A stretch of DNA of 64,000 bases, from positions 4,231,501 through 4,295,500 of the forward strand of contig CP130629.1 of NCBI GenBank assembly GCA_030644725.1, read 5' to 3'. Position numbers and translations under genes: made by a program. How positions within the stretch are numbered: the first letter of the stretch is position 1; the number at the start of each line of letters is the position of its first letter. The notes under the pieces are model-generated. The model was not told the DNA's origin and ran no database searches. It saw only the letters and a list, made by a program, of their open reading frames with translations. Source of the DNA: Candidatus Electrothrix communis (lineage in GTDB: Bacteria; Desulfobacterota; Desulfobulbia; Desulfobulbales; Desulfobulbaceae). Shown here one piece after another: positions 52,868 through 61,880 of the stretch.

Positions 52868-53899
52868 ATGAATCTGCTGAAATACATATCCATCGGGATA
52901 GTATTAATCGGTGCAGTCACCGGTTGCGGTAAAAACACTGTTAAAACCTTAATGGTCCCGGCTCAGGTAGATCCTAACGGTCGTGGCAAAGGCATGTCTG
53001 CTGTTATTTTACCTTTTGCCGATTACAGCAACGGTGATAATATTGCATCAGCATTTCGTCGCAATATTCTGATTACAGAATCACTGACAGACAACCTCAC
53101 AAGTAATGGCTTTCGGTTAACGGTGCAGGAAGATGTTTTTCAGTATCTCCTTGATCAGGAAATTATCAGCATTACGCCATATGATGATCCAGGTTCTGCA
53201 TCTATTGCTAATGAGCTTCAGGACCCTGATTGGTCCGGTGTTATGAAGGGAAAACTGCAGGGATATATGCAGCACCTGAATATTGGCAGCAGCACAGCCC
53301 GACCGAATGGTCCGGGGACGCATGGTCTGACTTCTCAGGAAGTGGTGAAAATCGGGAGGCAGTTTGGAACCGATTATATCATTCGAGGCCGTATTCTTGA
53401 GTTCAGAACCAGACAGGAGCATACTTGGGCACCTTGGAAACGTGGCCTTCTCCCTTTTGCTATCGGCAGTACAAGCAGAATGGCTTTTGGATTTGCTGAC
53501 TCAGCGAAGTATGATAATTGGGATAATTTGCTTGCTGGCGGGACGTGGGGTACCATAGTTGGTGCGAGTGCGAATAATCCATGGGATCCTGATAGCTCAA
53601 CAGGCTTTTTAGGTATCAGTGGTGGTGCAGGTGCGAATACGATAGCATGGGCCGCTGCTGGAGCTGCACTGGGCGATATGGCGACCCACGGTGGCAGAGT
53701 CGATCAAGCGGTTGTTCAAATGCGTATTTGGGTGCAAAGTGCCTATGATGCAAGCGTGGTATGGACGAATCGAGTTGATGTGAAAGTCTCGCCAGAATCA
53801 GTTCTTGCTGATAATCAGTACGATACACTTTTTGAGCATGCAATCAGAAAGGCGACAACAGCGCTTATGAATAATTTTGTCCTGTATGGCCTCCCTTGA
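52868..53899 (+). CDS. Outer-membrane lipoprotein of the pilus/secretin operon, unassigned
   Basis: This 343-residue predicted lipoprotein has the lipobox GAVTGC near residue 20. A segment with MSAVILPFADYSNGDNIASA and the following long helix-strand pattern recalls the ABD-like fold of CsgG/FlgO-type lipoproteins. The glycine- and tryptophan-rich middle (about 180-275) looks membrane- or surface-associated. IAWAAAGAALGDMATHGGRV is followed by a late AVVQMRIWVQSAYDASVVWT strand. It ends the operon 45 bases before a strong terminator. It may assist secretin assembly as a pilotin, but this is inference from position. Confidence 0.7.
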   Translation: MNLLKYISIGIVLIGAVTGCGKNTVKTLMVPAQVDPNGRGKGMSAVILPFADYSNGDNIASAFRRNILITESLTDNLTSNGFRLTVQEDVFQYLLDQEIISITPYDDPGSASIANELQDPDWSGVMKGKLQGYMQHLNIGSSTARPNGPGTHGLTSQEVVKIGRQFGTDYIIRGRILEFRTRQEHTWAPWKRGLLPFAIGSTSRMAFGFADSAKYDNWDNLLAGGTWGTIVGASANNPWDPDSSTGFLGISGGAGANTIAWAAAGAALGDMATHGGRVDQAVVQMRIWVQSAYDASVVWTNRVDVKVSPESVLADNQYDTLFEHAIRKATTALMNNFVLYGLP

Positions 53900-53937
53900 A
53901 AAGGGGATAATGAAATAAGCGTAGTATGATAAGGTGT

Positions 53938-53974
53938 AAAAAAGCCCGAACAGCTCAGCTGTTCGGGTTTTTTT
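53938..53974. terminator. Bidirectional Rho-independent terminator between pil operon and secB
   Basis: CCCGAACAGC at 53945-53954 pairs perfectly with GCTGTTCGGG at 53958-53967 around a three-base loop. Seven T follow on the plus strand and six A precede, so it can stop both the pil operon and secB transcription. Confidence 0.9.
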
Positions 53975-54002
53975 AATTGTGTTCTTGAGCTTGGCAGGAT
54001 TG

Positions 54003-54467
54003 TTATGAATCCTTCTTTTGCTGCTGGGCCTTTTCGTATAGCGCCACGAAATTAATGGGTTCCATAAGGAAGGGCATAAAACCTCCATCAACGGAAAGCT
54101 GGGAGGCAACCTGGCGGGTAAAGGGGAAAAGCATCAGGGGGCAATCAACGGCAAGAACGCGTTGAATATGCTCTTCCGGGATGTTCTTGAGCAGAAAGAT
54201 AGCTGCATGCTCAAGTTCGATTACAAACATCACGGTATCGTCAGCTTTTTGATCAAGTACCTTGGCGGTAATGGAGATGGTCATTTCATAATGATCATCA
54301 TCAATTTTTGTATTGCCAAGCTGGAGGTTGAAATCTACTTTAGGTTCTTGAGCCTGCGGAAGAAATATTTGTGGGGCATTGGGATTCTCAAAGGAGAGAT
54401 CCTTGATGTACAGTTTTTGCATGCGAAAAACAGGAATATTGGGCTGTTCTACCTTTTCTTCAGTCAT
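54003..54467 (-). CDS. secB: Protein-export chaperone SecB
   Basis: This is a 154-residue tetrameric chaperone that keeps preproteins unfolded and hands them to SecA. The core LYIKDLSFENPNAPQIF, then VMFVIELEHAAIFLLKNIPE and the near C-terminal DCPLMLFPFTRQVASQLSVD and GGFMPFLMEPINFVALYE are family hallmarks. The C-terminal tail is short (KAQQQKKDS) and lacks an obvious SecA zinc-domain binding stretch. It is convergent with the pil operon. Confidence 0.93.
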   Translation of the reverse strand: MTEEKVEQPNIPVFRMQKLYIKDLSFENPNAPQIFLPQAQEPKVDFNLQLGNTKIDDDHYEMTISITAKVLDQKADDTVMFVIELEHAAIFLLKNIPEEHIQRVLAVDCPLMLFPFTRQVASQLSVDGGFMPFLMEPINFVALYEKAQQQKKDS

Positions 54468-54718
54468 CTCTTTTCCTTGTTAGGGATTTACTTTTTAGGA
54501 GTCAGGTTGGATAATGCACCGAAAAGCGACATGAGGATTTATGTCTTTTGCTCGGTTAATAAAAATGCATTATTCCAAGTTGACGGCTTGAACGTGTATA
54601 CGTTGCATTAAACCATTGAGTGTTCTTGAACTCAAGAAGTTTTCAGTGTATTGAGAATTCGGAACGTAGAGGATGAGCGCTGATCAGGATGTCAATCATA
54701 GTTTTTGAGCAGGAGTAA

Positions 54719-55546
54719 ATGAAAATACAAGGGAAAAACGCGTTGGTTCTTGGAGCCAGCAGAGGGATGGGGAGATCGATAGCTCGAAAACTGGCTTCCG
54801 AAGGAATGCGTCTCTTTCTTCCTTGGTTTGACTGGCCGGACTCCTGCCGGGAAATGGAAGCTGAGTTTGTTGAGATGGGGGCCGGGCATGTCACCCTGGA
54901 GGTTGATCTGCGTAATCCGGTCGCTATAGGAGAAATGGTCGATCGTTTGCAAGTCGAATTCGGTGTACTCCATGTGCTGGTCAATAATGTTGAGCGAGGC
55001 GGGATGCCAATCGTGCATGGCAGCTACAGTCGTCCCGTGAATGCGGAGCAGTGGCAGTTGGAAATGGAAACGACCCTGCATGCCAAATGGTTTGTTTTTA
55101 ATCAATGTCTCCCCTTACTCCGTCAAGCTGAGCAGGCGGCTGTTGTCAATATTTCTTCTGTAGCAGCTGTTACAGGGCGCTCAGGGCCAGCAGGTTTGCT
55201 CTTTAATGACGGCTATGCAGCTGCCAACCGGGGAATCACTTCTTTGACTGAGACCTGGGCCAGATTGGGAGCCCCGACTCTTCGGGTGAATGAATTAATG
55301 CTGGGCCTAGTGGAACAGCGGCACGGCCCAGGGACACGCGGCTGGGAAATACTCAGTGAGGAAGAAAGGGAACAGCTCCTGGAGCATACGCTCTTAGGGC
55401 GAACCGGCACGCCCGATGAAGTTGCTCGCGCTGTTCTTTTTCTCATCCGGGATGCCGATTTTATGACCGGTTCCTGTCTCAGGATGGATGGTGGCTTTGT
55501 GCTGGGCAGCGAGCGAGTGCCGGATATGCCGAAAGGGGTGCTGTAG
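54719..55546 (+). CDS. Short-chain dehydrogenase/reductase-like protein lacking the catalytic lysine
   Basis: This is a 275-residue Rossmann protein with the cofactor loop NALVLGASRGMGRSIARKL and LHVLVNNVERGG in place of the usual NNAG. The active-site serine is in VVNISSVAAVTGRSG. The expected YxxxK reads DGYAAANRGITSLTE: tyrosine is present but lysine is replaced by asparagine. The C-terminal GRTGTPDEVARAVLFLIRDA and MTGSCLRMDGGF are canonical. It may have altered catalysis or a binding role. A 251-base spacer to secB shows no other gene. Confidence 0.85.
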   Translation: MKIQGKNALVLGASRGMGRSIARKLASEGMRLFLPWFDWPDSCREMEAEFVEMGAGHVTLEVDLRNPVAIGEMVDRLQVEFGVLHVLVNNVERGGMPIVHGSYSRPVNAEQWQLEMETTLHAKWFVFNQCLPLLRQAEQAAVVNISSVAAVTGRSGPAGLLFNDGYAAANRGITSLTETWARLGAPTLRVNELMLGLVEQRHGPGTRGWEILSEEEREQLLEHTLLGRTGTPDEVARAVLFLIRDADFMTGSCLRMDGGFVLGSERVPDMPKGVL

Positions 55547-55570
55547 CAAGATCAAGCTCTCCCTTCACCC

Positions 55571-56332
55571 TCACACCATACAGAGTTCAAGTATATGTTT
55601 TATTTTTTCCCAGCCCGGCATGACGGCGTTGAGGAGCCTGTAGAATTCAGGGCTATGATCATGATATTGCAAATGACAGAACTCATGCATGACCACATAG
55701 TCAATGCACGCTTGTGGTGCCCTGATCAGCTCTGTATTGAGGGTTACTGCCCCCTTGGCTGAAAAGCTGCCCCAGCGTTTGTGCATGCGCTTAATAGAGA
55801 GGCGGGGTGGCGTGGATGGTACGGCCAGCATGGGCTTATTCATTGTATCAATACCGAGGCGGCCTATTTTTTGCCAGCAGCGCTCCATACTCGCTGCAAA
55901 GTACAGCCGGGCCTTTGCCAAATACCATTGATGCAAAAGTTTTCTGGCCGTTTCCGAAGTCGGCTCGTTGCGGCAGGTGATATGAAAGAAGCCGCGAGAT
56001 AATTTGACCGAGTTTTCAGGTCCTTTGACAATCTTTAAGCGATACTGCTTGCCAAGATACAGATGGGTCTCCCCGTTCACGTAACATCGAGCAGGCGTCT
56101 TTGGGACGAACTGCTTGAAATAATTCAGCTGCTTGAGAATCCAGCGAGCCCTTTGTCGTATTTTCTTTTCTATGAGAGCGATGTCTGATTGAACCGGTGC
56201 TTTGACAACCACGGTATTATCAGGATGCACAGCAATTTCCATTGTTTTTCTCTCACAATAGAGCAGGCTGAACGCAATGGTTTTCTGTCCGTAGCTAACC
56301 GAATGCATGCTGTGCTGGTTTACTGCCTTCAT
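55571..56332 (-). CDS. YgjP-like zinc metallopeptidase (WLM/M48-like, DUF45)
   Basis: This is a 253-residue protein with the zinc site YVVMHEFCHLQYHDHSPEFY near residue 210 (HExxH plus a downstream histidine) and the family lead-in MHKRWGSFSAKGAVTLNTEL. The N-terminal half is a beta-rich domain with the RRARWILKQLNYF-type helix. Its gene follows hsdR by eight bases on the same strand. YgjP-like genes often accompany type I restriction operons; their role there is unknown. Confidence 0.85.
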   Translation of the reverse strand: MKAVNQHSMHSVSYGQKTIAFSLLYCERKTMEIAVHPDNTVVVKAPVQSDIALIEKKIRQRARWILKQLNYFKQFVPKTPARCYVNGETHLYLGKQYRLKIVKGPENSVKLSRGFFHITCRNEPTSETARKLLHQWYLAKARLYFAASMERCWQKIGRLGIDTMNKPMLAVPSTPPRLSIKRMHKRWGSFSAKGAVTLNTELIRAPQACIDYVVMHEFCHLQYHDHSPEFYRLLNAVMPGWEKIKHILELCMV

Positions 56333-56340
56333 TATTATCT

Positions 56341-59300
56341 TTAACTCCGGTGCCTTGCCACTTGCAGCACCTTTTCAATGATGCCGTCCATCTGATCAAG
56401 GGACAGTTCAATACCTCTTGCTGTTTTGAGTTCATCATAGAGATAATCGTCGATCTCGTTCATCGCTTGTTTCTGCGCATCCTCATCCTTCCAAAAATGC
56501 ACTTTTTTGTTTTTTTCCAAAATGGTATGAACGGCAAGTGCCGTATCTGCGGCAGCGGATTCAAGGGCAGGCCCAGAGGCACTGCCACTCCCCTCGTGTT
56601 GTTCGAAGAAAGGTTTGAGCACACCAAAATACGCCAGAGCATCCTCATTGCCAGCAAGCTGATCAGGGACATGGTCATGGACCTTGCCAACAACCTTGTC
56701 CCGGATCTCAAGAACGTTCTTCAAATAGTCCAGATCCGATATCCTCTTTGCCCTGAAATGCTCGATAGCCTGCTGGATCAGCTTTGAAAATTTATCGTAA
56801 AACGCAGGGTCTTCATCCATTTTTTCCGTAATAACCTTCTTTGTTGCATGGGCAATGGTATCCGCCTTGGAGGCCGTGGTTTTTCTGGTGTGATATATCC
56901 CCTGTTCCTCCTTGACTTGATGAAACCTTGTCTCGTCAAAGATATTAACCGGTTCATTGAGTTGAACAACCTCATTGGCTTGAATATGGGTATCCAGCAG
57001 CTTCTTGATTTTAGGCTCGTAGTCCCGGTAATCAATGGCCTCGGCATAGCGCAGTTGAACAGAGGCCTTGAGTGCCTGGAATTTGCGAAGATCTGTCTTG
57101 TATCCGACCAAGGTCGTATCAGCGGTTTCGCTCAGGAATTTTTCCGAAGAAAGCGCAATGGCGAGATTTTTTCCAAACTCTGCCAGACGGGCATAAAACT
57201 CTTCCCGCAGCTCGTCATCAGCAAGCAATACTTCATAGGCCTCTTCATCCGAGGAATGCTTCACCGTTTTAAACAGATCCCAGAGATCGGCATATCGGCC
57301 CGGCAGCTTTTCAATCTCGCTCTGAATGGATGTCAAGGTACCAACAAGATCGGATGCATCAAATCCTTCAAAGGCACTGTACATGGTCAGTGCTTTATCC
57401 AACTCACCGAGGACGCTGGCATAATCGACAATAAAACCAAAGTCCTTGCCCTCATGCAAACGGTTGACCCGAGCAATGGCCTGCAGCAGGGTATGCTCTC
57501 TCAGCATCCGGCATAAGTAGAGAACCGCGTTTCGTGGGGCGTCGAATCCTGTCAGTAGTTTGTCCACAACAATAAGGATCTCAGGCTCAGTACCGTGCTT
57601 AAATTGGTCGATGAGCTGCTTGGTGTACTCTTCCTCGCGACCATAGCGTGTCATCATCTTTTGCCAGAATTTACCCACCTCATCCGTAGTCTCGTCGTCG
57701 GTTTCCTCATAGCCTTCCCGCAGATCCGGTGGCGAGATAATAACCTCAGAGCTGATCATGCCGATTTCATCCAGATAGGCCTTGTATCGGAGCGCGGATA
57801 CTTTGTTGGGAGCAACCAACTGGGCTTTGAATGCGGTTCCCTGCCAGTTGGCACGGAAATGTTCGCTGATATCAAAGGCTCGCATGTAGATGACCTGGTT
57901 CGCCTTATTCAGCATTTCAGCGCGTGCGTACTTGCGCTTGAGGTCCGCCTGCTGCTCCTTGGTCAGCCCGTGGGTATGCCTGTCAAACCACAGGTCAACA
58001 GCTGCCTGATTCTGGGTCATCTCGACATGCCGACCCTCATACAAAAGCGGCACCACGGCACCGTCTTCCACGGCCTGGGTGATGGAATAATGCGGCTCCA
58101 CCAGCTCACCGAATTTCGTGAAATTGTTTTTTTCCTTTTTGAGCAGCGGGGTACCGGTAAAACCGAGATAACAGGCCTGGGGAAACATCTGGCGCATCCG
58201 GGCGGAAAAGGAACCGAACTGGGTGCGGTGACTCTCATCCACAAGAATGAAAATATCCGGTGAGGCATCCTGATATTTCTTGACCGCATAGGCCTTGTCG
58301 AATTTATGAATAAGGGTTGTGATAATGCCTGCTTGCTTTTCAGCCACCAGCTCCAGCAGGTTCCTCCCCGAGGTCGCTCGCTGTGCCTCAAGGCCGCAGG
58401 CGGCAAAGGTGTTGCCCAGCTGCTTATCCAGATCGTCACGATCTGTGACCAGGACAATGCGCGGATTGACAATTTCCGGATCAAGCACCAGGTTGCGGGC
58501 CAGCATCACCATAGTCAGGGATTTTCCAGAACCCTGGGTATGCCAGATCACCCCGCCCTTGCGTGTACGTTCAGGATCTCCTTCAGGTCGGTCAAAATGC
58601 TTGACGCGCTGCAAGGTGGATTTGATAACGAAATACTGCTGATAACGGGCAATCTTTTTGCTGCCCCCATCAAAGACCGTGAATTTCCAGGCCAGCTCCA
58701 ACAGCCGCTCTGTGCGACAAAGAGAGAAGAGGGCTTTATCCTGCTCGGTGACAAGCCTGGTGCCTGTTAAGGTATCAGGGCTAACATGAAAGGTGGCTGA
58801 GATTTTGGCAAGCACATCGTCAGGAAGGGGTTTATTGACGATCCGCGCAAGTCGTTCAAAGGCCGGTTCTCCCTCATCCATCCAGGGCTCTTTCCACTTG
58901 CTCCAAAATTTGGCAGCAGTACCTGTGGTTGCGTACATGGCCCTGTTCTTATTCAGGCCCAGAACCAGCTGGCTATAGATGAACAGCTTGGGGATATGGT
59001 CATCGGTCTGATTTCTGATCGATTGCGAAACAGCCTGTGCGATTTCCACCTTTGGTGCCTTACATTCGAGCACGCAAAAGGGAATACCGTTGACGAAGAG
59101 AACAAGGTCAGGCCGAATGGTTTCTGTGGAGCGGGAGCGTTCCACGCTGTATTCAACGGCTACGTGAAAGGCATTGCGGCTGGGATTACGCCAGTCGATA
59201 TAGTTTATATTGAAGCTTTTTGTGTTCCCCTCAATGGTCTGCTCCATTGCCGTTCCCAGGGTGATCAGGTCATAGATGGCCTCGTTTGTTTTCAGCAGAC

Positions 59301-59562
59301 CGTCGTACTTGATGTTTTTTAGCCTCTGAAGAGCTGACTGCACATTTTCTTCGCTGAAGAGGTATTCACCACCCTTGTAATGGATTCGGTTGATCGCCTT
59401 GAGTTGGTTGCGCAGAATATTTTCCAGCAGGACATTGGACAGGCGTCCCTGGCGTTCTGCCAGGGCTTGTTCGGGAGGGAGATATTCGTACCCCATCGCC
59501 ACCAGCAGCTGGACCGCCGGGATTTGGGAGAGCTGCTTTTCGTTCGTCTGGAATGTGTCCAT
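56341..59562 (-). CDS. hsdR: Type I restriction endonuclease subunit HsdR
   Basis: This is a 1073-residue motor-nuclease subunit. The N-terminal PD-(D/E)xK nuclease shows RPDLVLFVNGIPFCVLECKA (catalytic D, E and K near 150-166). The SF2 helicase domain has IWHTQGSGKSLTMVMLARNL (Walker A near 340), DIFILVDESHRTQFGSF (DEAH-like box) and GFTGTPLL, and late helicase motifs LIVVDKLLTGFDAPRN and LQAIARVNRLHEGKDFG. The C-terminal 250 residues are helical and bind the HsdMS core. It starts one base after the fic stop. It restricts DNA that lacks the HsdM mark. Confidence 0.95.
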   Translation of the reverse strand: MDTFQTNEKQLSQIPAVQLLVAMGYEYLPPEQALAERQGRLSNVLLENILRNQLKAINRIHYKGGEYLFSEENVQSALQRLKNIKYDGLLKTNEAIYDLITLGTAMEQTIEGNTKSFNINYIDWRNPSRNAFHVAVEYSVERSRSTETIRPDLVLFVNGIPFCVLECKAPKVEIAQAVSQSIRNQTDDHIPKLFIYSQLVLGLNKNRAMYATTGTAAKFWSKWKEPWMDEGEPAFERLARIVNKPLPDDVLAKISATFHVSPDTLTGTRLVTEQDKALFSLCRTERLLELAWKFTVFDGGSKKIARYQQYFVIKSTLQRVKHFDRPEGDPERTRKGGVIWHTQGSGKSLTMVMLARNLVLDPEIVNPRIVLVTDRDDLDKQLGNTFAACGLEAQRATSGRNLLELVAEKQAGIITTLIHKFDKAYAVKKYQDASPDIFILVDESHRTQFGSFSARMRQMFPQACYLGFTGTPLLKKEKNNFTKFGELVEPHYSITQAVEDGAVVPLLYEGRHVEMTQNQAAVDLWFDRHTHGLTKEQQADLKRKYARAEMLNKANQVIYMRAFDISEHFRANWQGTAFKAQLVAPNKVSALRYKAYLDEIGMISSEVIISPPDLREGYEETDDETTDEVGKFWQKMMTRYGREEEYTKQLIDQFKHGTEPEILIVVDKLLTGFDAPRNAVLYLCRMLREHTLLQAIARVNRLHEGKDFGFIVDYASVLGELDKALTMYSAFEGFDASDLVGTLTSIQSEIEKLPGRYADLWDLFKTVKHSSDEEAYEVLLADDELREEFYARLAEFGKNLAIALSSEKFLSETADTTLVGYKTDLRKFQALKASVQLRYAEAIDYRDYEPKIKKLLDTHIQANEVVQLNEPVNIFDETRFHQVKEEQGIYHTRKTTASKADTIAHATKKVITEKMDEDPAFYDKFSKLIQQAIEHFRAKRISDLDYLKNVLEIRDKVVGKVHDHVPDQLAGNEDALAYFGVLKPFFEQHEGSGSASGPALESAAADTALAVHTILEKNKKVHFWKDEDAQKQAMNEIDDYLYDELKTARGIELSLDQMDGIIEKVLQVARHRS

Positions 59563-59563
59563 T

Positions 59564-60316
59564 TTATTTTCCCAGTTTGTGAACCATGTTGTCGAGGTTT
59601 GTTTTCACATATCCTGCCATTAAGATGGAGAAATCTGTCTTGTCATCATGAAGGTTACATTTTTCCAGGGCATTATAATACGCCAGCCGATGTTCCGTAT
59701 CACCCGGAATATTTGTTATGGTATAGCCGTATTGCAGAAGAACAAGGTTCATCATTAACCGGGCCGTTCTGCCGTTGCCATCAATAAAAGGGTGGATTGT
59801 TGCTATTCTTTCGTGGATTTCTGCTGCGAAAATGACAGGGTGGATATTTGAGGATTCGTTTTTTATCCATAATATCATGTCTTCCATCAGTTTCGCTACT
59901 TGCCAGGGCTGCGGAGGAACATGCCTGCTTCCGGAGATTGCCACCGGAACAGAGCGATATTTTCCGGCATTTTCTCTGTCGATTCCCCTTAAAATAAGAG
60001 CGTGGACATTCTTTATCAGGCTTTCTGAGATTTCTTTTTTCTGGTGAACAAGATCTTTGATAAAGAGAATTGCCTCGTAATGATTGGTTGCTTCCAGGTG
60101 TTCCCGCATGGATTTACCGCCTACGGTCAAGCCCTTGTTGATAATGATGTCTGTTTCTCGTAGGGTTAGGGTGTTGCCTTCGATCCGGTTGCTGTCATAG
60201 GTGTATTCGATATCCACCGCTTCAAGGATGGAGTTGTTGAGCAAAGGGCGGGCAGCATCAAGCTTTATTTTGAGTTGGTCGATGTCTTGTAAGAGGTTGT
60301 TTAATTCGGCATTCAT
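59564..60316 (-). CDS. Fic-family protein inside the restriction operon
   Basis: This is a 250-residue predicted AMP-transferring enzyme. The active loop HPFIDGNGRTARLMMN matches HPFx[D/E]GNGRxxR. Upstream, DSNRIEGNTLTL fits the inhibitory motif [S/T]xxxE[G/N], placed N-terminal to the Fic core as in the autoinhibited class II. The start at 60316 (MNAELNN) is chosen because GAGGA lies seven bases before it; a further in-frame ATG at 60334 would overlap hsdS. It is encoded between hsdS and hsdR, so it is probably co-expressed with them. Its target is unknown. Confidence 0.9.
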   Translation of the reverse strand: MNAELNNLLQDIDQLKIKLDAARPLLNNSILEAVDIEYTYDSNRIEGNTLTLRETDIIINKGLTVGGKSMREHLEATNHYEAILFIKDLVHQKKEISESLIKNVHALILRGIDRENAGKYRSVPVAISGSRHVPPQPWQVAKLMEDMILWIKNESSNIHPVIFAAEIHERIATIHPFIDGNGRTARLMMNLVLLQYGYTITNIPGDTEHRLAYYNALEKCNLHDDKTDFSILMAGYVKTNLDNMVHKLGK

Positions 60317-60326
60317 TATACATTCC

Positions 60327-61541
60327 TCATGCATATCTTTTGACGACTTCCGGTTTTATCCTCCACTCGCCGGTGAGCATCTTTTGCATCAAACCGCGTT
60401 TCTGGGCTTTGTATTTTTCTGCTATTTGCTTGAGGAGTTTGATTTCTTGCTGGGCGATGGAGAGAGTGTCGGCGATTTGCTCCTGCTCTTCGATGGCCGG
60501 GAGCGGCATTTTAACTTCACTAAAGTGATGGTATTTAAGATTCCAAGTATCTGAAGTCAATCCCTGTGAATACCTATAAAACCGATTGATCATGAACGGC
60601 ATTTTGAATAAATAAGCGACAAATAAGGAGCAGAGTTTTTCTCCCGGAGTACATATTGTGTAAGCGGGACTTACAATTCCTTCTAAGGACGACAGGGCGG
60701 AGACACCCTGCCACATCCTCATGGTATTGTAGCCAATATCTCCTGGACATATTCTCAGATATTTTGATTTATCTTTGTTTGAAGTGTCTTTCCTGTTCGT
60801 ATTCTCCCGAGGAATCACACCTTCGCTGTTTGTTATGGAAAGGAGTGGCAAATCACCTCGCTTGGTTTCTTTGCGTTCCTTGAAAAGAGATTTTGTTCTA
60901 ACCTGTTTCCATTTACCTTCTAAGGTCGGTAAATAAATCAGGTTGTTTAAGATTATGTTAAATTGTTTTTCCTTTGCCTGGATCAGTTTTTCGGTTTTCT
61001 TGATGGCCTCGTCCCAGGTGGACAGCAAGTCGGCAATGGCTTTTTGTTCGGGGAGTGGGGGGAGAATTACTGGGAAAGCTTTAAGTTGAGATGAATTTAT
61101 GCTCGCAAGGTTTGTACTTTGTTTTGAGCAGCTGAGAAAATACCTTTTTCCGTATGAACTACCTGTTTGCGCAGACAAGAAGCTTGGTAATAATTCATTC
61201 TTTTTTGGACGTACTGCAAAAACATGGTTTTGATGTACACAGTCCTTGATTTGCCCTTTCCAAACACTACCTCTTCCTAGCTTGTCGAAATCACCCCCTT
61301 CTGTTAATAAAACGTCGCCATCCTCAAGCCTATAACGATTTTTTTTATTTTTCTGGATTTTGATGGTTTTTATTTCGGACAGGTCCAAATAACCATCTTG
61401 AACATTCGCGACTCGAAGATATGGCAGTTCTATCATTTCTTGCTTAGAATTTTGATTTTTTGCAATTCCAGTCTGTATTATTGATACGTTCTCAAGGCGC
61501 TTCTTTGCCCACCCCGTAGGTAGGGTTTTAATCTTACTCAT
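60327..61541 (-). CDS. hsdS: Type I restriction specificity subunit HsdS
   Basis: This is a 404-residue DNA-recognition subunit with two target-recognition domains, each followed by a conserved helix. The central repeat reads LPPLPEQKAIADLLSTWDEA and the C-terminal repeat AIEEQEQIADTLSIAQQEIK, ending KRGLMQKMLTGEWRI. The two variable domains set the bipartite recognition sequence, which cannot be predicted here. The gene is AT-richer than hsdM/hsdR, as is usual for HsdS. It is separated from hsdM by 424 bases instead of the usual close coupling. Confidence 0.92.
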   Translation of the reverse strand: MSKIKTLPTGWAKKRLENVSIIQTGIAKNQNSKQEMIELPYLRVANVQDGYLDLSEIKTIKIQKNKKNRYRLEDGDVLLTEGGDFDKLGRGSVWKGQIKDCVHQNHVFAVRPKKNELLPSFLSAQTGSSYGKRYFLSCSKQSTNLASINSSQLKAFPVILPPLPEQKAIADLLSTWDEAIKKTEKLIQAKEKQFNIILNNLIYLPTLEGKWKQVRTKSLFKERKETKRGDLPLLSITNSEGVIPRENTNRKDTSNKDKSKYLRICPGDIGYNTMRMWQGVSALSSLEGIVSPAYTICTPGEKLCSLFVAYLFKMPFMINRFYRYSQGLTSDTWNLKYHHFSEVKMPLPAIEEQEQIADTLSIAQQEIKLLKQIAEKYKAQKRGLMQKMLTGEWRIKPEVVKRYA

Positions 61542-61601
61542 TGCTGAATCTCCTTGATTTTCATCCTATTGTTTTTCCCTTAAATTTGTTTCACCATTTT
61601 A

Positions 61602-61629
61602 TTAAACCCATCGAATTCGATGGGTTTAA
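61602..61629. repeat. Perfect 28-base palindrome between hsdM and hsdS
   Basis: TTAAACCCATCGAA and its exact reverse complement abut without a loop, centred between 61615 and 61616. It lies about 60 bases upstream of the hsdS start on the minus strand. It could be a strong operator, a transposon end or a REP-like unit. Confidence 0.6.
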
Positions 61630-61680
61630 CATCAGGATTATTCAGCGTTCCCGGAGATAAATCACCGGGCTATTGGCGAA

Positions 61681-61745
61681 TGTCCCTCTGGGACACCTTG
61701 TCCCGGAGGGACAGCCCGATTATAGCCCACCGTTTCAACGGTGGG
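61681..61745. repeat. REP-like cluster of three hairpins
   Basis: TGTCCC-TCT-GGGACA (61681-61695) is followed after three bases by TGTCCC-GGA-GGGACA (61699-61713). A third hairpin is CCCACCGTT-TC-AACGGTGGG (61726-61745). This dense arrangement resembles intergenic REP/BIME elements mobilised by REP-associated transposases; no such gene is in the window. Confidence 0.6.
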
Positions 61746-61878
61746 TGGATATATTTTCGTCGTTCAAGTCGAAAAATGCCATAATTTCCGCTCGTTTCAT
61801 TTCCCCTTTCAACACATTAACCATTCTTCCGACTTCGGGGGTAACTTCGGGGGTAACTTGTTGGGTACTTGCAGGGTT
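61735..61878 (-). pseudogene. Remnant of a Fic/AlbA_2-type protein C-terminus
   Basis: Read on the minus strand, 47 codons give TQQVTPEVTPEVGRMVNVLK followed by GEMKRAEIMAFFDLNDEN and a stop at the third hairpin. This is the repeat-linked winged-helix tail seen at the ends of many Fic and AlbA_2/ATP-binding proteins. The 12-base tandem repeat TTACCCCCGAAG encodes the VTPE doublet. There is no start codon with a ribosome site and no catalytic part, so it is a fragment. Confidence 0.55.
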
Positions 61879-61880
61879 AC

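Noticed and set aside
61830-61865. Tandem 12-base repeats that might begin a CRISPR-like array
   Set aside because: Only two units, no spacers; the repeat encodes a VTPE doublet in a protein remnant.
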